Positions 26,297 through 36,205 of a stretch of 64,000 nucleotides of DNA are shown piece by piece. The position numbers were made by a program, and so were the translations under genes. The notes beneath the pieces were generated by a model. It was not told the DNA's origin and did no database searches. It saw only the letters and a list, made by a program, of their open reading frames with translations. How positions within the stretch are numbered: the stretch's first letter is position 1; every line of letters begins with the position of its first letter. This stretch comes from Dehalococcoidia bacterium (lineage in GTDB: Bacteria > Chloroflexota > Dehalococcoidia > Bin125): assembly GCA_022828105.1 (NCBI GenBank), contig JAJEJC010000008.1, positions 372,001 through 436,000 of the forward strand, in the 5' to 3' direction.

Positions 26297-27058
26297 TCAG
26301 CGGAACAGGTCCGTCTCCGCCGGACGCACCAGTGCGGAGTGATCAAACTCTTCAACCGGAATGTTGAGACCGCGCACGACGGCGACCGGCACCTGGTCGA
26401 GCTTGTTCATCACCGGCTCGGCGGCGGAGGCGAGCTCGTCCACGATTGCCATTTCGGTCACGCGCAGGTCGTAGCCCTCCGCATCGACCTCGCCGACGTA
26501 GGAGCGGATCGGATTCATGCCGCTGACGCCGATGGCGACGTTGGTCAATCCGTTGCGCCAGGGCCGTCCGAAGGTGTCGGTCACGATCACCGGGACGTCG
26601 ATCTGGCCTCGCTCCACGAGACCACGGCGGATTGCTGCAGCGGAGGCGGAGGAGTCAACCGGCAACAGTGTGACGGCGCCGCCGCCGCCGACGTTGGACT
26701 GATCCACGCCGGCGTTGGCGCAGACCCAGCCCTCGCGAGTCTCGGAGACGATCAAGCCGCGCGTCATGCGCACGATGCGCTTCGACTCCTGCAGCACCAG
26801 CTCGACCGCGCGCGCGTCCTTCTCCCAGTCATCGGCCCACTCCTGAGCGAACTGTCCGGCGCTAACGTCGTCGAGGCGGATCATGCGGCCCTCCGCCTTG
26901 GAGACGATCTTCTGCGTCACCACCAGTACGTCGCCCGCTTCAAGCGGCGTCTCCTGCGCTGTCAGGGCGGCATCGATCAGTGCGGCCAGGTCGTCACCCG
27001 CAACGACCTCGGGCATGCCGCCGACGGCGAAGACGCGGTACTCGGAGGGAGGCGCCAT
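26297..27058 (-). CDS. cofE: coenzyme F420-0:L-glutamate ligase
   Basis: 253 aa. CofE adds gamma-linked glutamates to F420-0 using GTP. Family signatures are GDVLVVTQKIVSKAEGR, the IVRMTRGLIVSETREGWVCANAGVD stretch (seen in parts), LLPVDSSASA, VIVTDTFGRPWRNGLTNVAIGVSG and a GYDLRVTEMAIVDELASAAE segment. Length matches stand-alone CofE; the FMN-binding FbiB-type C-terminal domain is absent. The start overlaps the npdG stop by one base, so the two form an F420 operon. cofC, cofD and cofG/H are not in the window. Confidence 0.94.
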   Translation of the reverse strand: MAPPSEYRVFAVGGMPEVVAGDDLAALIDAALTAQETPLEAGDVLVVTQKIVSKAEGRMIRLDDVSAGQFAQEWADDWEKDARAVELVLQESKRIVRMTRGLIVSETREGWVCANAGVDQSNVGGGGAVTLLPVDSSASAAAIRRGLVERGQIDVPVIVTDTFGRPWRNGLTNVAIGVSGMNPIRSYVGEVDAEGYDLRVTEMAIVDELASAAEPVMNKLDQVPVAVVRGLNIPVEEFDHSALVRPAETDLFR

Positions 27059-27723
27059 CAGTCGATCCCCACCATGCGTACCGCCGCCTGTGTCTTGTAG
27101 CGCATGTTCATGCCGATAATCAGCGCGGTCAGATCCTCCACAAACTTGGACATCGAAAGCGGCCCTGCGTCGATCGGCCGCAGGTCAGGCATCTTTCCGA
27201 CCAGTTCGACTACCTGTTGCTTGGCGTCGGCGTCGTCGCCGGTGATCAAGACGTCGCCCTCCATCGGATCGGAGAGCTTCTGCAGCTTGCGCGCGCTCAG
27301 GTTGTGGAACGCGCCCACGACCCGTGCCTCGGGCAGCAGCGCCTGCGCCTGCTCGGTCGCCGATCCTTGCGGCACATCTGAGATGCCAGGCACGCGATTC
27401 TCCATCGTCAGCGGCACGGCCGCGTCGATCACCAGCTTGCCGCCGATGGCGTCCCGCAGGTCGTTGAGCGTCGCTTCGTGTCCGTCGAACGGCACCACGA
27501 CGATCACCACATCGGACTGCTCGACGACATCGCGGTTGACGCCGCCGTCGGCATCGGCCGAGCCGCCGGCCTCGGCGACAGCGTCGCGGATCGTCTGGGC
27601 GGCGTCCTCAGCGCGTTCGATCCGGCGTGAGCCAATCAAGACTCGCTCGCCGGCCATCGCCAGCCGCATCGCCAATCCCAGGCCTTCCGGTCCGGTCCCT
27701 CCGATGAATCCAATCGTCGCCAT
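27058..27723 (-). CDS. npdG: NADPH:F420 oxidoreductase
   Basis: 221 aa from the ATG at 27723, preceded by AGGAG with a 5-nt gap; a GTG two codons earlier is less well placed. It transfers hydride between NADPH and F420. The N-terminal Rossmann motif IGFIGGTGPEGLGLAMRLA followed by VLIGSRRIERA (Ser/Arg for the NADP phosphate) and the C-terminal SMSKFVEDLTALIIGMNMRY match the Fno/NpdG family. It is coupled with cofE and would feed reduced F420 to enzymes such as the LLM proteins encoded in this window. Confidence 0.93.
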   Translation of the reverse strand: MATIGFIGGTGPEGLGLAMRLAMAGERVLIGSRRIERAEDAAQTIRDAVAEAGGSADADGGVNRDVVEQSDVVIVVVPFDGHEATLNDLRDAIGGKLVIDAAVPLTMENRVPGISDVPQGSATEQAQALLPEARVVGAFHNLSARKLQKLSDPMEGDVLITGDDADAKQQVVELVGKMPDLRPIDAGPLSMSKFVEDLTALIIGMNMRYKTQAAVRMVGID

Positions 27724-27817
27724 TCCCACTCCTGATCTACGCCTAAACTGAAAGCGGTTCGCGCCGCACGCACGACATCAAGGCTAACGCCCAAGCCCCT
27801 GAGACTCCCCGCAGACC

Positions 27818-28687
<870 letters not shown>

Positions 28688-28695
28688 CAGTCATC

Positions 28696-29544
28696 ATGAT
28701 CTCTAAACCGATCTCGGATCTGGACGCCTACGATGCAGCCGAGCCGCGACGGCCGCGACTCAGCCGTCCCGATCTGCGTCCCACGCTGACCTGGATCCTG
28801 CCGCCCCTGGTCGCGTTGGTGCTGCTTGCCGTGGCCGTCGAACTCTGGGTGCGCCTTGGCGACGTCTCGATCTGGCTCATGCCCCGTCCGACCTCCGTGA
28901 TCGAAAGCTTCTTCGTCGACTTCGGTCGCTACTTCAACGAAGGGCTGAAGACGCTCGCCGTGTCGCTCGGCGGTCTGGCGATCGGCACCGCCGCCGCAAC
29001 CCTGCTGGCCGCCGGAGTGGCTCACTCCAACATCCTCGAACGCGCCGTGCTGCCCATCGCCATCATGGTCAAAGTAACCCCGGTCGTGGCTCTGATCCCG
29101 CTCTTCATCATCTGGCTGGGCCACGGCTGGAACCCAAAGATCGCCATCGCTGCGCTGATCACGTACTTCCCCGTGCTGATCAACGCAATCGCCGGCTTCC
29201 GCGACATCGACCCGCGGATGCACGACTTCTTCCGCTCCGTCAATGCCTCAACCTGGGAGATCTTCCGACACCTGCGCTGGCCGGCCGCCGTGCCGTACCT
29301 CTTCGCCTCGCTCAAAATCTCAGTCACCCTCTCCCTGATCGGAGCGGTGGTGGCCGAGTTTTTCCTCTCCGGACAGGGCGGTCTGGGCGCGGTGATCTGG
29401 ATTGAACAGAACAGTCTGCGACTGGAACAGGTCTTCGCCTCGGTGCTCATGCTGACCATCATCGGCATGACCCTGTCGACCGCCGTGGTCGTCGCCGAAC
29501 GGCTCTTCTCCTGGCGTCTCGACCAACCCGTCACCGCCTCATAA
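28696..29544 (+). CDS. ABC importer permease (SsuC/TauC family)
   Basis: 282 aa with about six transmembrane helices. The cytoplasmic EAA loop is visible as RHLRWPAAVPYLFASLKIS, followed by GAVVAEFFLSGQGGLG, a conserved end of the BPD_transp_1 domain. An N-terminal extension of about 25 charged residues precedes the first helix. It starts 8 nt after the ATPase stop. With the ATPase and the NMT1-like lipoprotein it forms an importer for a small organic or anionic solute (sulfonate, nitrate or pyrimidine type). The exact substrate is not decidable here. Confidence 0.9.
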   Translation: MISKPISDLDAYDAAEPRRPRLSRPDLRPTLTWILPPLVALVLLAVAVELWVRLGDVSIWLMPRPTSVIESFFVDFGRYFNEGLKTLAVSLGGLAIGTAAATLLAAGVAHSNILERAVLPIAIMVKVTPVVALIPLFIIWLGHGWNPKIAIAALITYFPVLINAIAGFRDIDPRMHDFFRSVNASTWEIFRHLRWPAAVPYLFASLKISVTLSLIGAVVAEFFLSGQGGLGAVIWIEQNSLRLEQVFASVLMLTIIGMTLSTAVVVAERLFSWRLDQPVTAS

Positions 29545-29564
29545 GCTCAGTCTCTGGAGCAACC

Positions 29565-29840
29565 ATGACCACGCCCGAATCCTCACCCGATGACCAGGAC
29601 AACACCGACTACCGCCTGCCCCAGCAGCAAGAGGCAAGGCAAGCCGACGCCGTCGTGATCAAATTCTCCAACGACGGCATGGTGCTGGAGCTAGAAGGCG
29701 ACGATGTCGACCTGGGCACCGACCTCAAGGTCCGCAACGAGCACCGACTGATCGCCGAGTTCCGTCGCGACGCCGTCGACGGCTGGTGGTACAAGTCCTC
29801 CGTAATCTCGGAGCCGAGGCGGTTGGAATCCGACGCCTGA
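29565..29840 (+). CDS. small hypothetical protein in the ABC importer operon
   Basis: 91 aa, acidic, soluble. TGGAG precedes the ATG by 6 nt. The C-terminal half (DAVVIKFSNDGMVLELEGDD, VRNEHRLIAEFRRDAVDGWW) looks like a small beta-rich domain. No family is recognised. It lies between permease and binding-protein genes, so it may be a regulator or accessory subunit of the importer, though this is only positional. A 153-bp gap to the next gene holds no clear hairpin or riboswitch. Confidence 0.65.
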   Translation: MTTPESSPDDQDNTDYRLPQQQEARQADAVVIKFSNDGMVLELEGDDVDLGTDLKVRNEHRLIAEFRRDAVDGWWYKSSVISEPRRLESDA

Positions 29841-29993
29841 CCGATCCACAGCGGCCAACTTGCCCCATCAACGCGCCGTTCATAAGCTGAGGACGGTCGC
29901 TATCGCCGCGGCAACCCCGTGGAAGCGGCTCCGGCCAGCCGGCCCGGCCATATGAACTGCCCGGCAAGCGCCCAGCCCAGGAGCCCAGCGCCC

Positions 29994-31034
29994 ATGCCCA
30001 CGTTCGCCGTATCCATTCGCAAACCCCTCGCCCTCGCGTTTGCCGCCGCCGCTGCGGCCGCGATCGCCTTTAGCGTCGCCTGTTCGGGCGACGACTCCGA
30101 CGATCTGCTGTCGATGACCTACATGGGCGGCTTCGTGCCGCAGGCCAATCTGCCCTTCGTCGCGGTCTACGTCGCCGAGGAACAAGGCTTCTTCGCCGAG
30201 GAAGGTCTGGAAGTCGACATTCAACACGCCGGCTTCACCGGCAGCCACAAGAGCCTGATCCTGGCCGGCGAAATTGACATCACCACATTGCCTGCCTCCG
30301 AAATGCTGCAGGTCCGCGCCAATTCCGGCGCTCCCTATGTCGCGGTGATGCTCTTCGGTCAGCGCGGCGACTTCGGCTACGCCGTGCTCAACTCCTCAGG
30401 CATCGAATCGCCCGCCGATTTCGCCGGCCGCAACGTCGGATTCAAGGGCATCGTGCAGTCCGAGTTCCACGCCATGCTCGCCGCGCATGGCCTGACGACC
30501 AACGACATGACCATGAGAGACGTCGGGTTCAATCCGGTCGTACTGGTTGAGCAGCAGGTCGACGTTTACCCCGTCTTCCTGTCCAACGAGCCGGACACCC
30601 TGACCCGCAATCTGAACCAGGAGATCACCGTCTTCGAGGCCGCCGACTACGGCGTGCCCACCCTCGGCGTGGTCTACCTGGTGACCGAGGAGTTCCTGGA
30701 GGACGAGACCAACCGCGAGAAGCTCGAACGCTTCCTGCGCGCCACGATCCGAGCCTTCGAGTTTGCCGTCGAGGACCCGGCAGCGGCGATCGAGTCGACC
30801 GAGGCGTTCCTCGCCGAAGATCCGCCGCCCGACCTGGTTCACGAGCGCTTCATTCTCGACACCGAGATCGAGAACGCGCTGAGCGACCTGACCCGCGCCA
30901 ACGGCGTCGGCTGGTTCACCCAACAGCAGTTCCGAGCCCTGACCGACGTGCTGCTTGAGTACGGCGCGCTCGAGAACGACATCGACATCGAGCAGGCAAT
31001 CGACCGGTCGTTCCTGGAATCAATCCACCGCTAG
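29994..31034 (+). CDS. ABC importer substrate-binding lipoprotein (NMT1/THI5-SsuA type)
   Basis: 346 aa from the ATG at 29994, which has AGGAG 10 nt upstream; an in-frame start at 29919 would put 25 polar residues before the signal peptide. The N-terminus is a lipoprotein signal ending in SVAC with Cys30, then SGDDSDD. The mature part has VAVYVAEEQGFFAEEGLEVDI, FTGSHKSLILAGEIDITTLP and GRNVGFKGIVQSEFHAML, which are typical of NMT1-like periplasmic-binding folds. It captures the ligand outside the membrane for the importer at 27818-29544. The ligand could be a pyrimidine precursor, sulfonate or nitrate. Confidence 0.88.
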   Translation: MPTFAVSIRKPLALAFAAAAAAAIAFSVACSGDDSDDLLSMTYMGGFVPQANLPFVAVYVAEEQGFFAEEGLEVDIQHAGFTGSHKSLILAGEIDITTLPASEMLQVRANSGAPYVAVMLFGQRGDFGYAVLNSSGIESPADFAGRNVGFKGIVQSEFHAMLAAHGLTTNDMTMRDVGFNPVVLVEQQVDVYPVFLSNEPDTLTRNLNQEITVFEAADYGVPTLGVVYLVTEEFLEDETNREKLERFLRATIRAFEFAVEDPAAAIESTEAFLAEDPPPDLVHERFILDTEIENALSDLTRANGVGWFTQQQFRALTDVLLEYGALENDIDIEQAIDRSFLESIHR

Positions 31035-31071
31035 CGGGCGGCGACGACCCGGTGAAATCCAACTGCGCGCG

Positions 31072-31569
31072 CTAGGCGCGGCTGCGCAGGAACTTCTCCT
31101 GGCCCGGTGTCGGCTTGTCGTCCGGGTAGTGCAGCTTCTTGAGTTCCGGTCGGCGCGGGAAGATGTGGACGGCGTCCCAGCCGCAGGACTGCTCGCAGAG
31201 CCGGCAGCCGGTGCAGTTCTTCTCGATCACGACCGCTTGGCCGAAGAAGTCCGAGGCGGCGTCGGTGAAGTCCAACTCAAGCGCGTCGAACGGGCAGACA
31301 TTAATGCAGATTTCGCAGCCTGAGCCGATGCACTTGTCCGCGTCGACCTGCGCCTTGGGCCATTCCTTCTTGGCAAACTTGCGGCAGATGTCGCCATCCT
31401 CGTCGAGGATGCACTCCACCGGACAGACCGCGCCGCAGGCGCCGCAGTCGATGCACAGCGCCGGATCGATGTAGTGGATCGCGTTGCGCTCGCCCCAGAT
31501 CGCATTGGTCGGACAGCGATTCGTGCAGGCGGTACAGCCGATGCAGGTTTCAACGATGTCGTATGCCAC
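31072..31569 (-). CDS. poly-4Fe-4S ferredoxin-type protein
   Basis: 165 aa from a GTG at 31567-31569, chosen because GAGGAG lies 6 nt upstream; the frame is open to 31617. Four Cys clusters are present: CIGCTACTNRCP, CIDCGACGAVCP, CIGSGCEICINVCP and CTGCRLCEQSCG. At least three are regular CxxCxxCxxxC(P) 4Fe-4S sites; the third carries an extra residue (CxxxxCxxCxxxCP), as in 7Fe-type or Zn-containing ferredoxins. A 45-residue linker rich in acidic residues and Lys separates the pairs. It would be an electron carrier. No partner oxidoreductase is adjacent. Confidence 0.85.
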   Translation of the reverse strand: MAYDIVETCIGCTACTNRCPTNAIWGERNAIHYIDPALCIDCGACGAVCPVECILDEDGDICRKFAKKEWPKAQVDADKCIGSGCEICINVCPFDALELDFTDAASDFFGQAVVIEKNCTGCRLCEQSCGWDAVHIFPRRPELKKLHYPDDKPTPGQEKFLRSRA

Positions 31570-31676
31570 AACCGGCTCCTCTACGCTCCCGGTGCATCCT
31601 GCCACGAGTATATCCACAGGGTGAAACAGCGTTCAATCGGCTGCGTCACCGTTCATCCGGCCAGCTCGTATGCACC

Positions 31677-31682
31677 TATAGT
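31677..31682 (+). promoter_or_regulatory. candidate -10 box TATAGT
   Basis: TATAGT matches TATAAT at five of six positions and lies 31 nt before the ATG at 31714. No good -35 hexamer is seen at 16-18 nt spacing. Confidence 0.4.
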
Positions 31683-31713
31683 GATTGTGAGGCGGTCGGG
31701 ATTGGTACACACT

Positions 31714-33078
31714 ATGCGTCGCACTCTTTCGCGTGGGCCCCGGTCGCTGCTCGCCCTCACGCTCGCCCTGGCCCTGTTCTCCACGCTCGCCGTCGCCTGC
31801 GGCGGTGACAACACCGACACCGCCGAAACTCAACAATCCGAACAGAGCCAGCAGGCCGACCAGGCAGCCGCCTCCGCTCAGCAGCAACAGCAGGCGCAGC
31901 CGATCGACGCGGCCGAACAGCAGTCGGCGTCGCAGGCTTCCCAGCAGACGGCGCCGGCCCAGGAGCAGGCCGAGCAGCAACAGAGCCAGTCACCCGAACA
32001 GGACGCCGCCGACCAGGGCCAGGCGCAGGAGACCGATCAACCGGTCAGCGATCCCGACCGCGACACGCTGCTCGAAGGCGAACTCTTCGCCTCGATGATC
32101 GGCGACGACGACACGGAGCGCGTGTTCCGCTTCGAGGCCGCCGCAAGCGCCTGGCTGCGCATCTTCGTCGACGGTAAGGGCGGCATGGACCCGGTCCTCA
32201 CCTTGCTCGACCCCGAAGGTGTCGAAATCGCCGTCAACGACGATCTTTCGACCACCAACCGCGACTCCCTGCTCATCGCCCAGGTGCCCACCGAAGGCCT
32301 GCAGTTCATCCGTGTGCAGCCGTTCGACTCCAACAGCCGAGGCGACTTCATCATCCAGGTGCAGACGATCACGATCGGCGCGGACGACGACAACGCCATC
32401 ATCGCGGTCGGCACCAGCGCCGACGGCCGTCTCAACGCGCCGGGCGATGTCGACGTGTTCGAGTTCCAGGTCGAAGAGGGTCAACAGGTGTTCGTCCTCG
32501 TTGACGGCGACACCGGCGTCGATGTCTTCGCCCAGCTGTTCCAGCCCGGCGGCGACCTGCTCCAGATCGACGACGACGGCGGTCACGGCCTGGACTCCGA
32601 GATCTACTTCACCGCCGAAACTGCCGGCCTCTGGAGGCTCGAAGTCTGGCCTGCCTCCAACAAGGTCGGCCAGCGCCAACTGATCGGCGCGTATCGGGTC
32701 ACCGTCGAGGAGGGCCTGCCGACCACCGCCGTCAACGAAGCCGTCGCCAGCGACCTGGCCGCCGCGGCGCTGACCTTCCTCGAAGCGCTGCGCAGCGGCG
32801 ACTCGCTCACCATCCTCGCCCTCGCCGGACCCGAAGCCCTCACGATCTGGGGCTGGGACGATGCGGACGACGTCGGTCGCGACGTTCAGAAAATCCAGTC
32901 GATCGATCTCGGCGGCGAGATCCTGCAATCCGTTTCATTCGGCGACGTGTTGCACTCCGCCCGCGGCCGGGTCTATCTCCAGTTCAGCGAAGACGACTGG
33001 ATGCGCTTCGAACTGATTCAACTCGGCGGCCGCTGGCTGGTCGACGACTGGGCGCACAGCATCGGCCCGCCGAGCTGA
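31714..33078 (+). CDS. lipoprotein with Gln-rich linker and two PPC-like domains
   Basis: 454 aa from the ATG at 31714. The signal peptide (residues 1-28) ends in LAVAC, with Cys29 as lipid site. Residues about 36-110 are a low-complexity Gln/Ala/Glu linker with runs such as QQQQQAQ. Two bacterial pre-peptidase C-terminal (PPC) domains follow: DTERVFRFEAAASAWLRIFVDG with DPVLTLLDPEGVEIAVNDD, then GDVDVFEFQVEEGQQVFVLVDG with FAQLFQPGGDLLQIDDDGG. The last 100 residues form an unassigned beta-rich domain like SnoaL/NTF2-type tails (WMRFELIQLGGRWLVDDW). It probably spans the wall on the outer face. Function is unknown. Confidence 0.78.
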   Translation: MRRTLSRGPRSLLALTLALALFSTLAVACGGDNTDTAETQQSEQSQQADQAAASAQQQQQAQPIDAAEQQSASQASQQTAPAQEQAEQQQSQSPEQDAADQGQAQETDQPVSDPDRDTLLEGELFASMIGDDDTERVFRFEAAASAWLRIFVDGKGGMDPVLTLLDPEGVEIAVNDDLSTTNRDSLLIAQVPTEGLQFIRVQPFDSNSRGDFIIQVQTITIGADDDNAIIAVGTSADGRLNAPGDVDVFEFQVEEGQQVFVLVDGDTGVDVFAQLFQPGGDLLQIDDDGGHGLDSEIYFTAETAGLWRLEVWPASNKVGQRQLIGAYRVTVEEGLPTTAVNEAVASDLAAAALTFLEALRSGDSLTILALAGPEALTIWGWDDADDVGRDVQKIQSIDLGGEILQSVSFGDVLHSARGRVYLQFSEDDWMRFELIQLGGRWLVDDWAHSIGPPS

Positions 33079-33168
33079 CGTTTGCCCGACCACTTGCGCG
33101 CTCCACCTGCTGATATCGTCACGGAGTATCTCGCACGCACTTGACCCTGAGCAGGTGGAGCAGACGCC

Positions 33169-33615
33169 ATGACCGACCAACACCACGACGCCGACGGCCC
33201 GCTTGACGAAGTCATCGTGATGACCAATGGCGCCGACGCCGACTGGTCCAACCATCGTTCCGGCATGTCGATCCAGTTCGGCGTCTCCGGCGAACTGTCC
33301 GGCTCCAGCGAGGTCTTCATGACCCGCCAGAAGATTCCCCCCGGGATGTACTCCACGCCGCACTGGCACGTCAACTGCGAGACCGCGATCTACATCCTCC
33401 AGGGGCCGGTCACGATGACCTACGGCGAGCAACTGGAGCACGTGCACGAGTGCGAGAGCGGCGATTTCCTTTACGTGCCGCCGCGATCGATTCACCAGCT
33501 CAGCAACCCTCGCCAGGACAGGGAAGCCGAGGTCGTGCTCTGCCGCAATGCCGCCGAAGAGATCGTGGCCGAGGTCGACATCCCCGGCGCTCCGGGCTGC
33601 TCGCCAGCCGAATAG
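33169..33615 (+). CDS. cupin-domain protein
   Basis: A 148-aa single-cupin protein. Metal-ligand motif 1 is seen as TPHWHVNCETAIYILQGPV (two His and a Glu), and motif 2 as SGDFLYVPPRSIHQL with the final His. It could be a small metal-dependent dioxygenase, isomerase or sugar-binding cupin; nothing narrows this. A purine-rich GGTGGAGCAG precedes the ATG. It is convergent with the GltD-like gene. Confidence 0.85.
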   Translation: MTDQHHDADGPLDEVIVMTNGADADWSNHRSGMSIQFGVSGELSGSSEVFMTRQKIPPGMYSTPHWHVNCETAIYILQGPVTMTYGEQLEHVHECESGDFLYVPPRSIHQLSNPRQDREAEVVLCRNAAEEIVAEVDIPGAPGCSPAE

Positions 33616-33671
33616 CACTGCCGAGTAGCAGTGAACGAGTCCAGAGGACAACCCAGTGCGCAGCCGGCCGA

Positions 33672-35234
33672 TCAGCCGGCCGCCATCGCCAGTGAGCGTT
33701 CGGCCTGCAGTTCCTTCAGGTAATCAAGCATCGCCGGGACGGCTGCGTGCGCGCCGGCCAACGCGGTCACCACCAGGTCTGCGCCCACCACATTGTCGCC
33801 GCCGGCAAAGACCCCCGGCCGCGAGGTGCGGCCCTGCTGGTCGACAATCACCGCGCCCCAATCATCGACGTCGATCCCCGAGTCGGCGTACATCTCCCGG
33901 CCCACGTCGTAGCCGACCGCGACGACGAATGCGTCGCAGTCGATCACGAACTCCGAGCCCGCCACCGGCGTCGGTCGCCGGCGTCCGCTCGCGTCCGCTT
34001 CGCCCAGGCTCATTCGTGCGCACTCCACGCCGACGACCGCGCCGTCCCGCTCGATCAGACCGACCGGCGTCGTCAGGTACTCGAATCTCACGCCCTCCTC
34101 ACGGGCGTGACGCCGTTCCTCTTCGCGCCCAAGCATCTCGTTCTCGGTGCGGCGATAGAGCAAGGTCACCTGCTCGGCGCCCAGACGAACCGCAGAGCGG
34201 ACACAGTCCATCGACGTGTCGCCGCCTCCGACCACGACCACGCTGCGGCCTACGTCTGGCGTCGACCGCAGGGCCGTCGGCAACATCCGGTCGTCCAGGT
34301 TTGCCCGGACCAGGAACTCGGTCGCGCTGTAGACCCGAGGCAACCGTTCACCGTCCAGTCCGAGCCGCTTGCCCACGCTGGCGCCGTGTCCGAGGAACAC
34401 CGCATCGTACTGCGACAACTCCGCCCAACCGATGTCGACCCCGACGCGGGTCTCGAAATGGAACTCAACCGATGCCTGTCGCAGCGCCTCGACTTTTTCG
34501 TCCACGATGTCCTTGGCCGTCTTGAAATTGGGGATGCCATAGCGCAGCACACCGCCCCCGGCGGGCCAGGCGTCGAACACCGACACGCCATGACCGGCCG
34601 TGCGCATCTGCTCGGCTACGGCCAACCCTGCCGGTCCCGCGCCGACGACGGCCACGCGCTGCCCGCTCTCCTGCTTCGGAGTCGGTACCGGGAAACCGCC
34701 GCGTTGCTTGCGGTCCCAATCTCCCAGGAACGCCTCCAGTTTGCCGATCGCCACCGGCTTGGCGTTCTTGGCGATGACGCAGACCCCCTCGCAGAGCGCC
34801 TCCTGCGGACACAACCGCCCGCAAAGCTCCGGCATCTCCGAGGTCTGGCGGAAGATATCCGCGGCGTCAGCCAATTTGCCTATCTCCAGAAACGCCAGCG
34901 CGCCGGGAATGTCGTTGTCGATCGGACAGGCCTGGGTGCATGGCGCGGCGGGACACTGGATGCAGCGCTGCGCCTCGAACATGGCAGGGCCGGCGGTGTA
35001 GCCGAAGTACACCTCGTCCCAGTTGTGGACGCGGTCGTGCGGCGTCTGCTTGGTGACGTGATGCGGCGGAATCCGCAATCGCTGACGGCGATCAATCGGT
35101 TGACCGGCGCGCGTCAATTGCTGTTTGCGCTGCTTGCGTGCCCGCTTTGGCGGCGGCTGCCGCTTGTCTGTTGCTGCTCGTGGCGCCGGGGGTTCCGGCT
35201 CGTCACTGCTGGACTCGGTCATCTCGTCCGACAT
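33672..35234 (-). CDS. GltD-like FAD/NAD(P) oxidoreductase with 4Fe-4S domain and basic N-terminal extension
   Basis: About 520 aa, the size of a glutamate synthase small subunit. The N-terminal ~50 residues are Lys/Arg/Pro-rich (KRARKQRKQQLTRAGQPIDR). A two-cluster Fer4_20 domain follows (CIQCPAAPCTQACP, CGRLCPQEALCEGVC), then the FAD motif VVGAGPAGLAVAEQM and the NAD(P) motif VVVGGGDTSMDCVRSA. Such modules bring NADPH electrons to GltB, to dihydropyrimidine dehydrogenase or to NfnA. No such partner is nearby. The frame is open to a GTG at 35246. The ATG at 35234 is my choice, and starts a few codons later are possible. Confidence 0.85.
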   Translation of the reverse strand: MSDEMTESSSDEPEPPAPRAATDKRQPPPKRARKQRKQQLTRAGQPIDRRQRLRIPPHHVTKQTPHDRVHNWDEVYFGYTAGPAMFEAQRCIQCPAAPCTQACPIDNDIPGALAFLEIGKLADAADIFRQTSEMPELCGRLCPQEALCEGVCVIAKNAKPVAIGKLEAFLGDWDRKQRGGFPVPTPKQESGQRVAVVGAGPAGLAVAEQMRTAGHGVSVFDAWPAGGGVLRYGIPNFKTAKDIVDEKVEALRQASVEFHFETRVGVDIGWAELSQYDAVFLGHGASVGKRLGLDGERLPRVYSATEFLVRANLDDRMLPTALRSTPDVGRSVVVVGGGDTSMDCVRSAVRLGAEQVTLLYRRTENEMLGREEERRHAREEGVRFEYLTTPVGLIERDGAVVGVECARMSLGEADASGRRRPTPVAGSEFVIDCDAFVVAVGYDVGREMYADSGIDVDDWGAVIVDQQGRTSRPGVFAGGDNVVGADLVVTALAGAHAAVPAMLDYLKELQAERSLAMAAG

Positions 35235-35322
35235 CTCAGCCAACACGCCTCTCGCTCCGAACCGTGCGACTCGCTTCCATCATACGGCTCAGAACGCCCT
35301 GGACGGCTGCTAGCCTCGAATC

Positions 35323-36195
35323 ATGCCCGACGATCTCACGCAACGTTTAGTAAAACCTGACGATCTTCGCCTGGCCCGACAGTTCGGCGCGCTCGCGCGA
35401 GGCAATGCGCACAGGATCCGGCTCGATCTCTGTTGCTTCCTGATCGGCCGCATAGTCGATCCCGGCTTCAACCAGTTCGAGTCGCTGACCCGCCTGGAAC
35501 AGCTGGCCGACGCCGCGCGCGGCGACGCCGCATCCTCCGTCTCGTCGCGCGTCGATCGCCTCAGTCGCGTGCTCTTCGAGGAGCGCGGATTCCGCGGCGA
35601 CACCGACACCTACTACGAGCCTCACAACTGCTGCCTGCACGCCACCCTGGAGCACGGACAGGGGATGCCGATCACGTTGGCGGTGCTAATGATCGAGGTG
35701 GGCCGGCGGATCGGGCTGGAACTGGAGGGAGTCGGCGCGCCGTTCCACTTCCTGGTCAAGTACCGCGACCCGGACGCCGGCGTGGAGCGCTACCTGGACC
35801 CGTTCCGCGGCGGCCGCGAGATTGACCGCCACGCGCTGGTCGAACGCCTCGCCGCGATGAATCGCGGCGTCGGCCCCGAGCCGGAGTCGTTCCTCGCCGC
35901 CGTGACCAAGCGCCAGGTGCTGCAACGCATCCTGACCAATCTCAAGGGCGCCGCCGTGCGCAAGCGCGAGTACCATGCGGCAATCTCGGCCACCGATTTC
36001 CTCCTCGCGCTCTCGCCCTGGTCGCTGGAAGACCGGCGCGATCGCGGCCTGCTCTGCTACCAGACCGGTCAATACATCGAAGCCCTCGACGACCTGCAGC
36101 AGTACCACGAACACGCCGCCGAGGCTCCCGACGCCGAACGCGTCGCCGAGTTCATCGAACGAGTCCGCGTCCGCATCGCCGAAGGCAGCCCCTGA
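35323..36195 (+). CDS. SirB1-like transglutaminase-fold/TPR protein
   Basis: A 290-aa protein of the SirB1 family. The central transglutaminase-like core holds EPHNCCLHATLEHGQGMPITLAVLMIEVGRRIG, where Cys, and further on His in GAPFHFLVKY, and Asp in YLDPFRGG correspond to the Cys-His-Asp triad. In SirB1 proteins Asn often stands before the Cys. The C-terminal part from about residue 200 is a single TPR-like hairpin (LLCYQTGQYIEALDDLQQY). The role is unknown; proteases and protein-binding have been proposed. A TAGCCT stretch lies 6 nt before the ATG. Confidence 0.82.
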   Translation: MPDDLTQRLVKPDDLRLARQFGALARGNAHRIRLDLCCFLIGRIVDPGFNQFESLTRLEQLADAARGDAASSVSSRVDRLSRVLFEERGFRGDTDTYYEPHNCCLHATLEHGQGMPITLAVLMIEVGRRIGLELEGVGAPFHFLVKYRDPDAGVERYLDPFRGGREIDRHALVERLAAMNRGVGPEPESFLAAVTKRQVLQRILTNLKGAAVRKREYHAAISATDFLLALSPWSLEDRRDRGLLCYQTGQYIEALDDLQQYHEHAAEAPDAERVAEFIERVRVRIAEGSP

Positions 36196-36205
36196 CGCCT
36201 CACTT

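Noticed and set aside
29841-29993. TPP riboswitch upstream of the NMT1-like binding protein
   Set aside because: CTGAGG occurs once, but the second conserved strand and the helix pairing of a TPP aptamer are missing.
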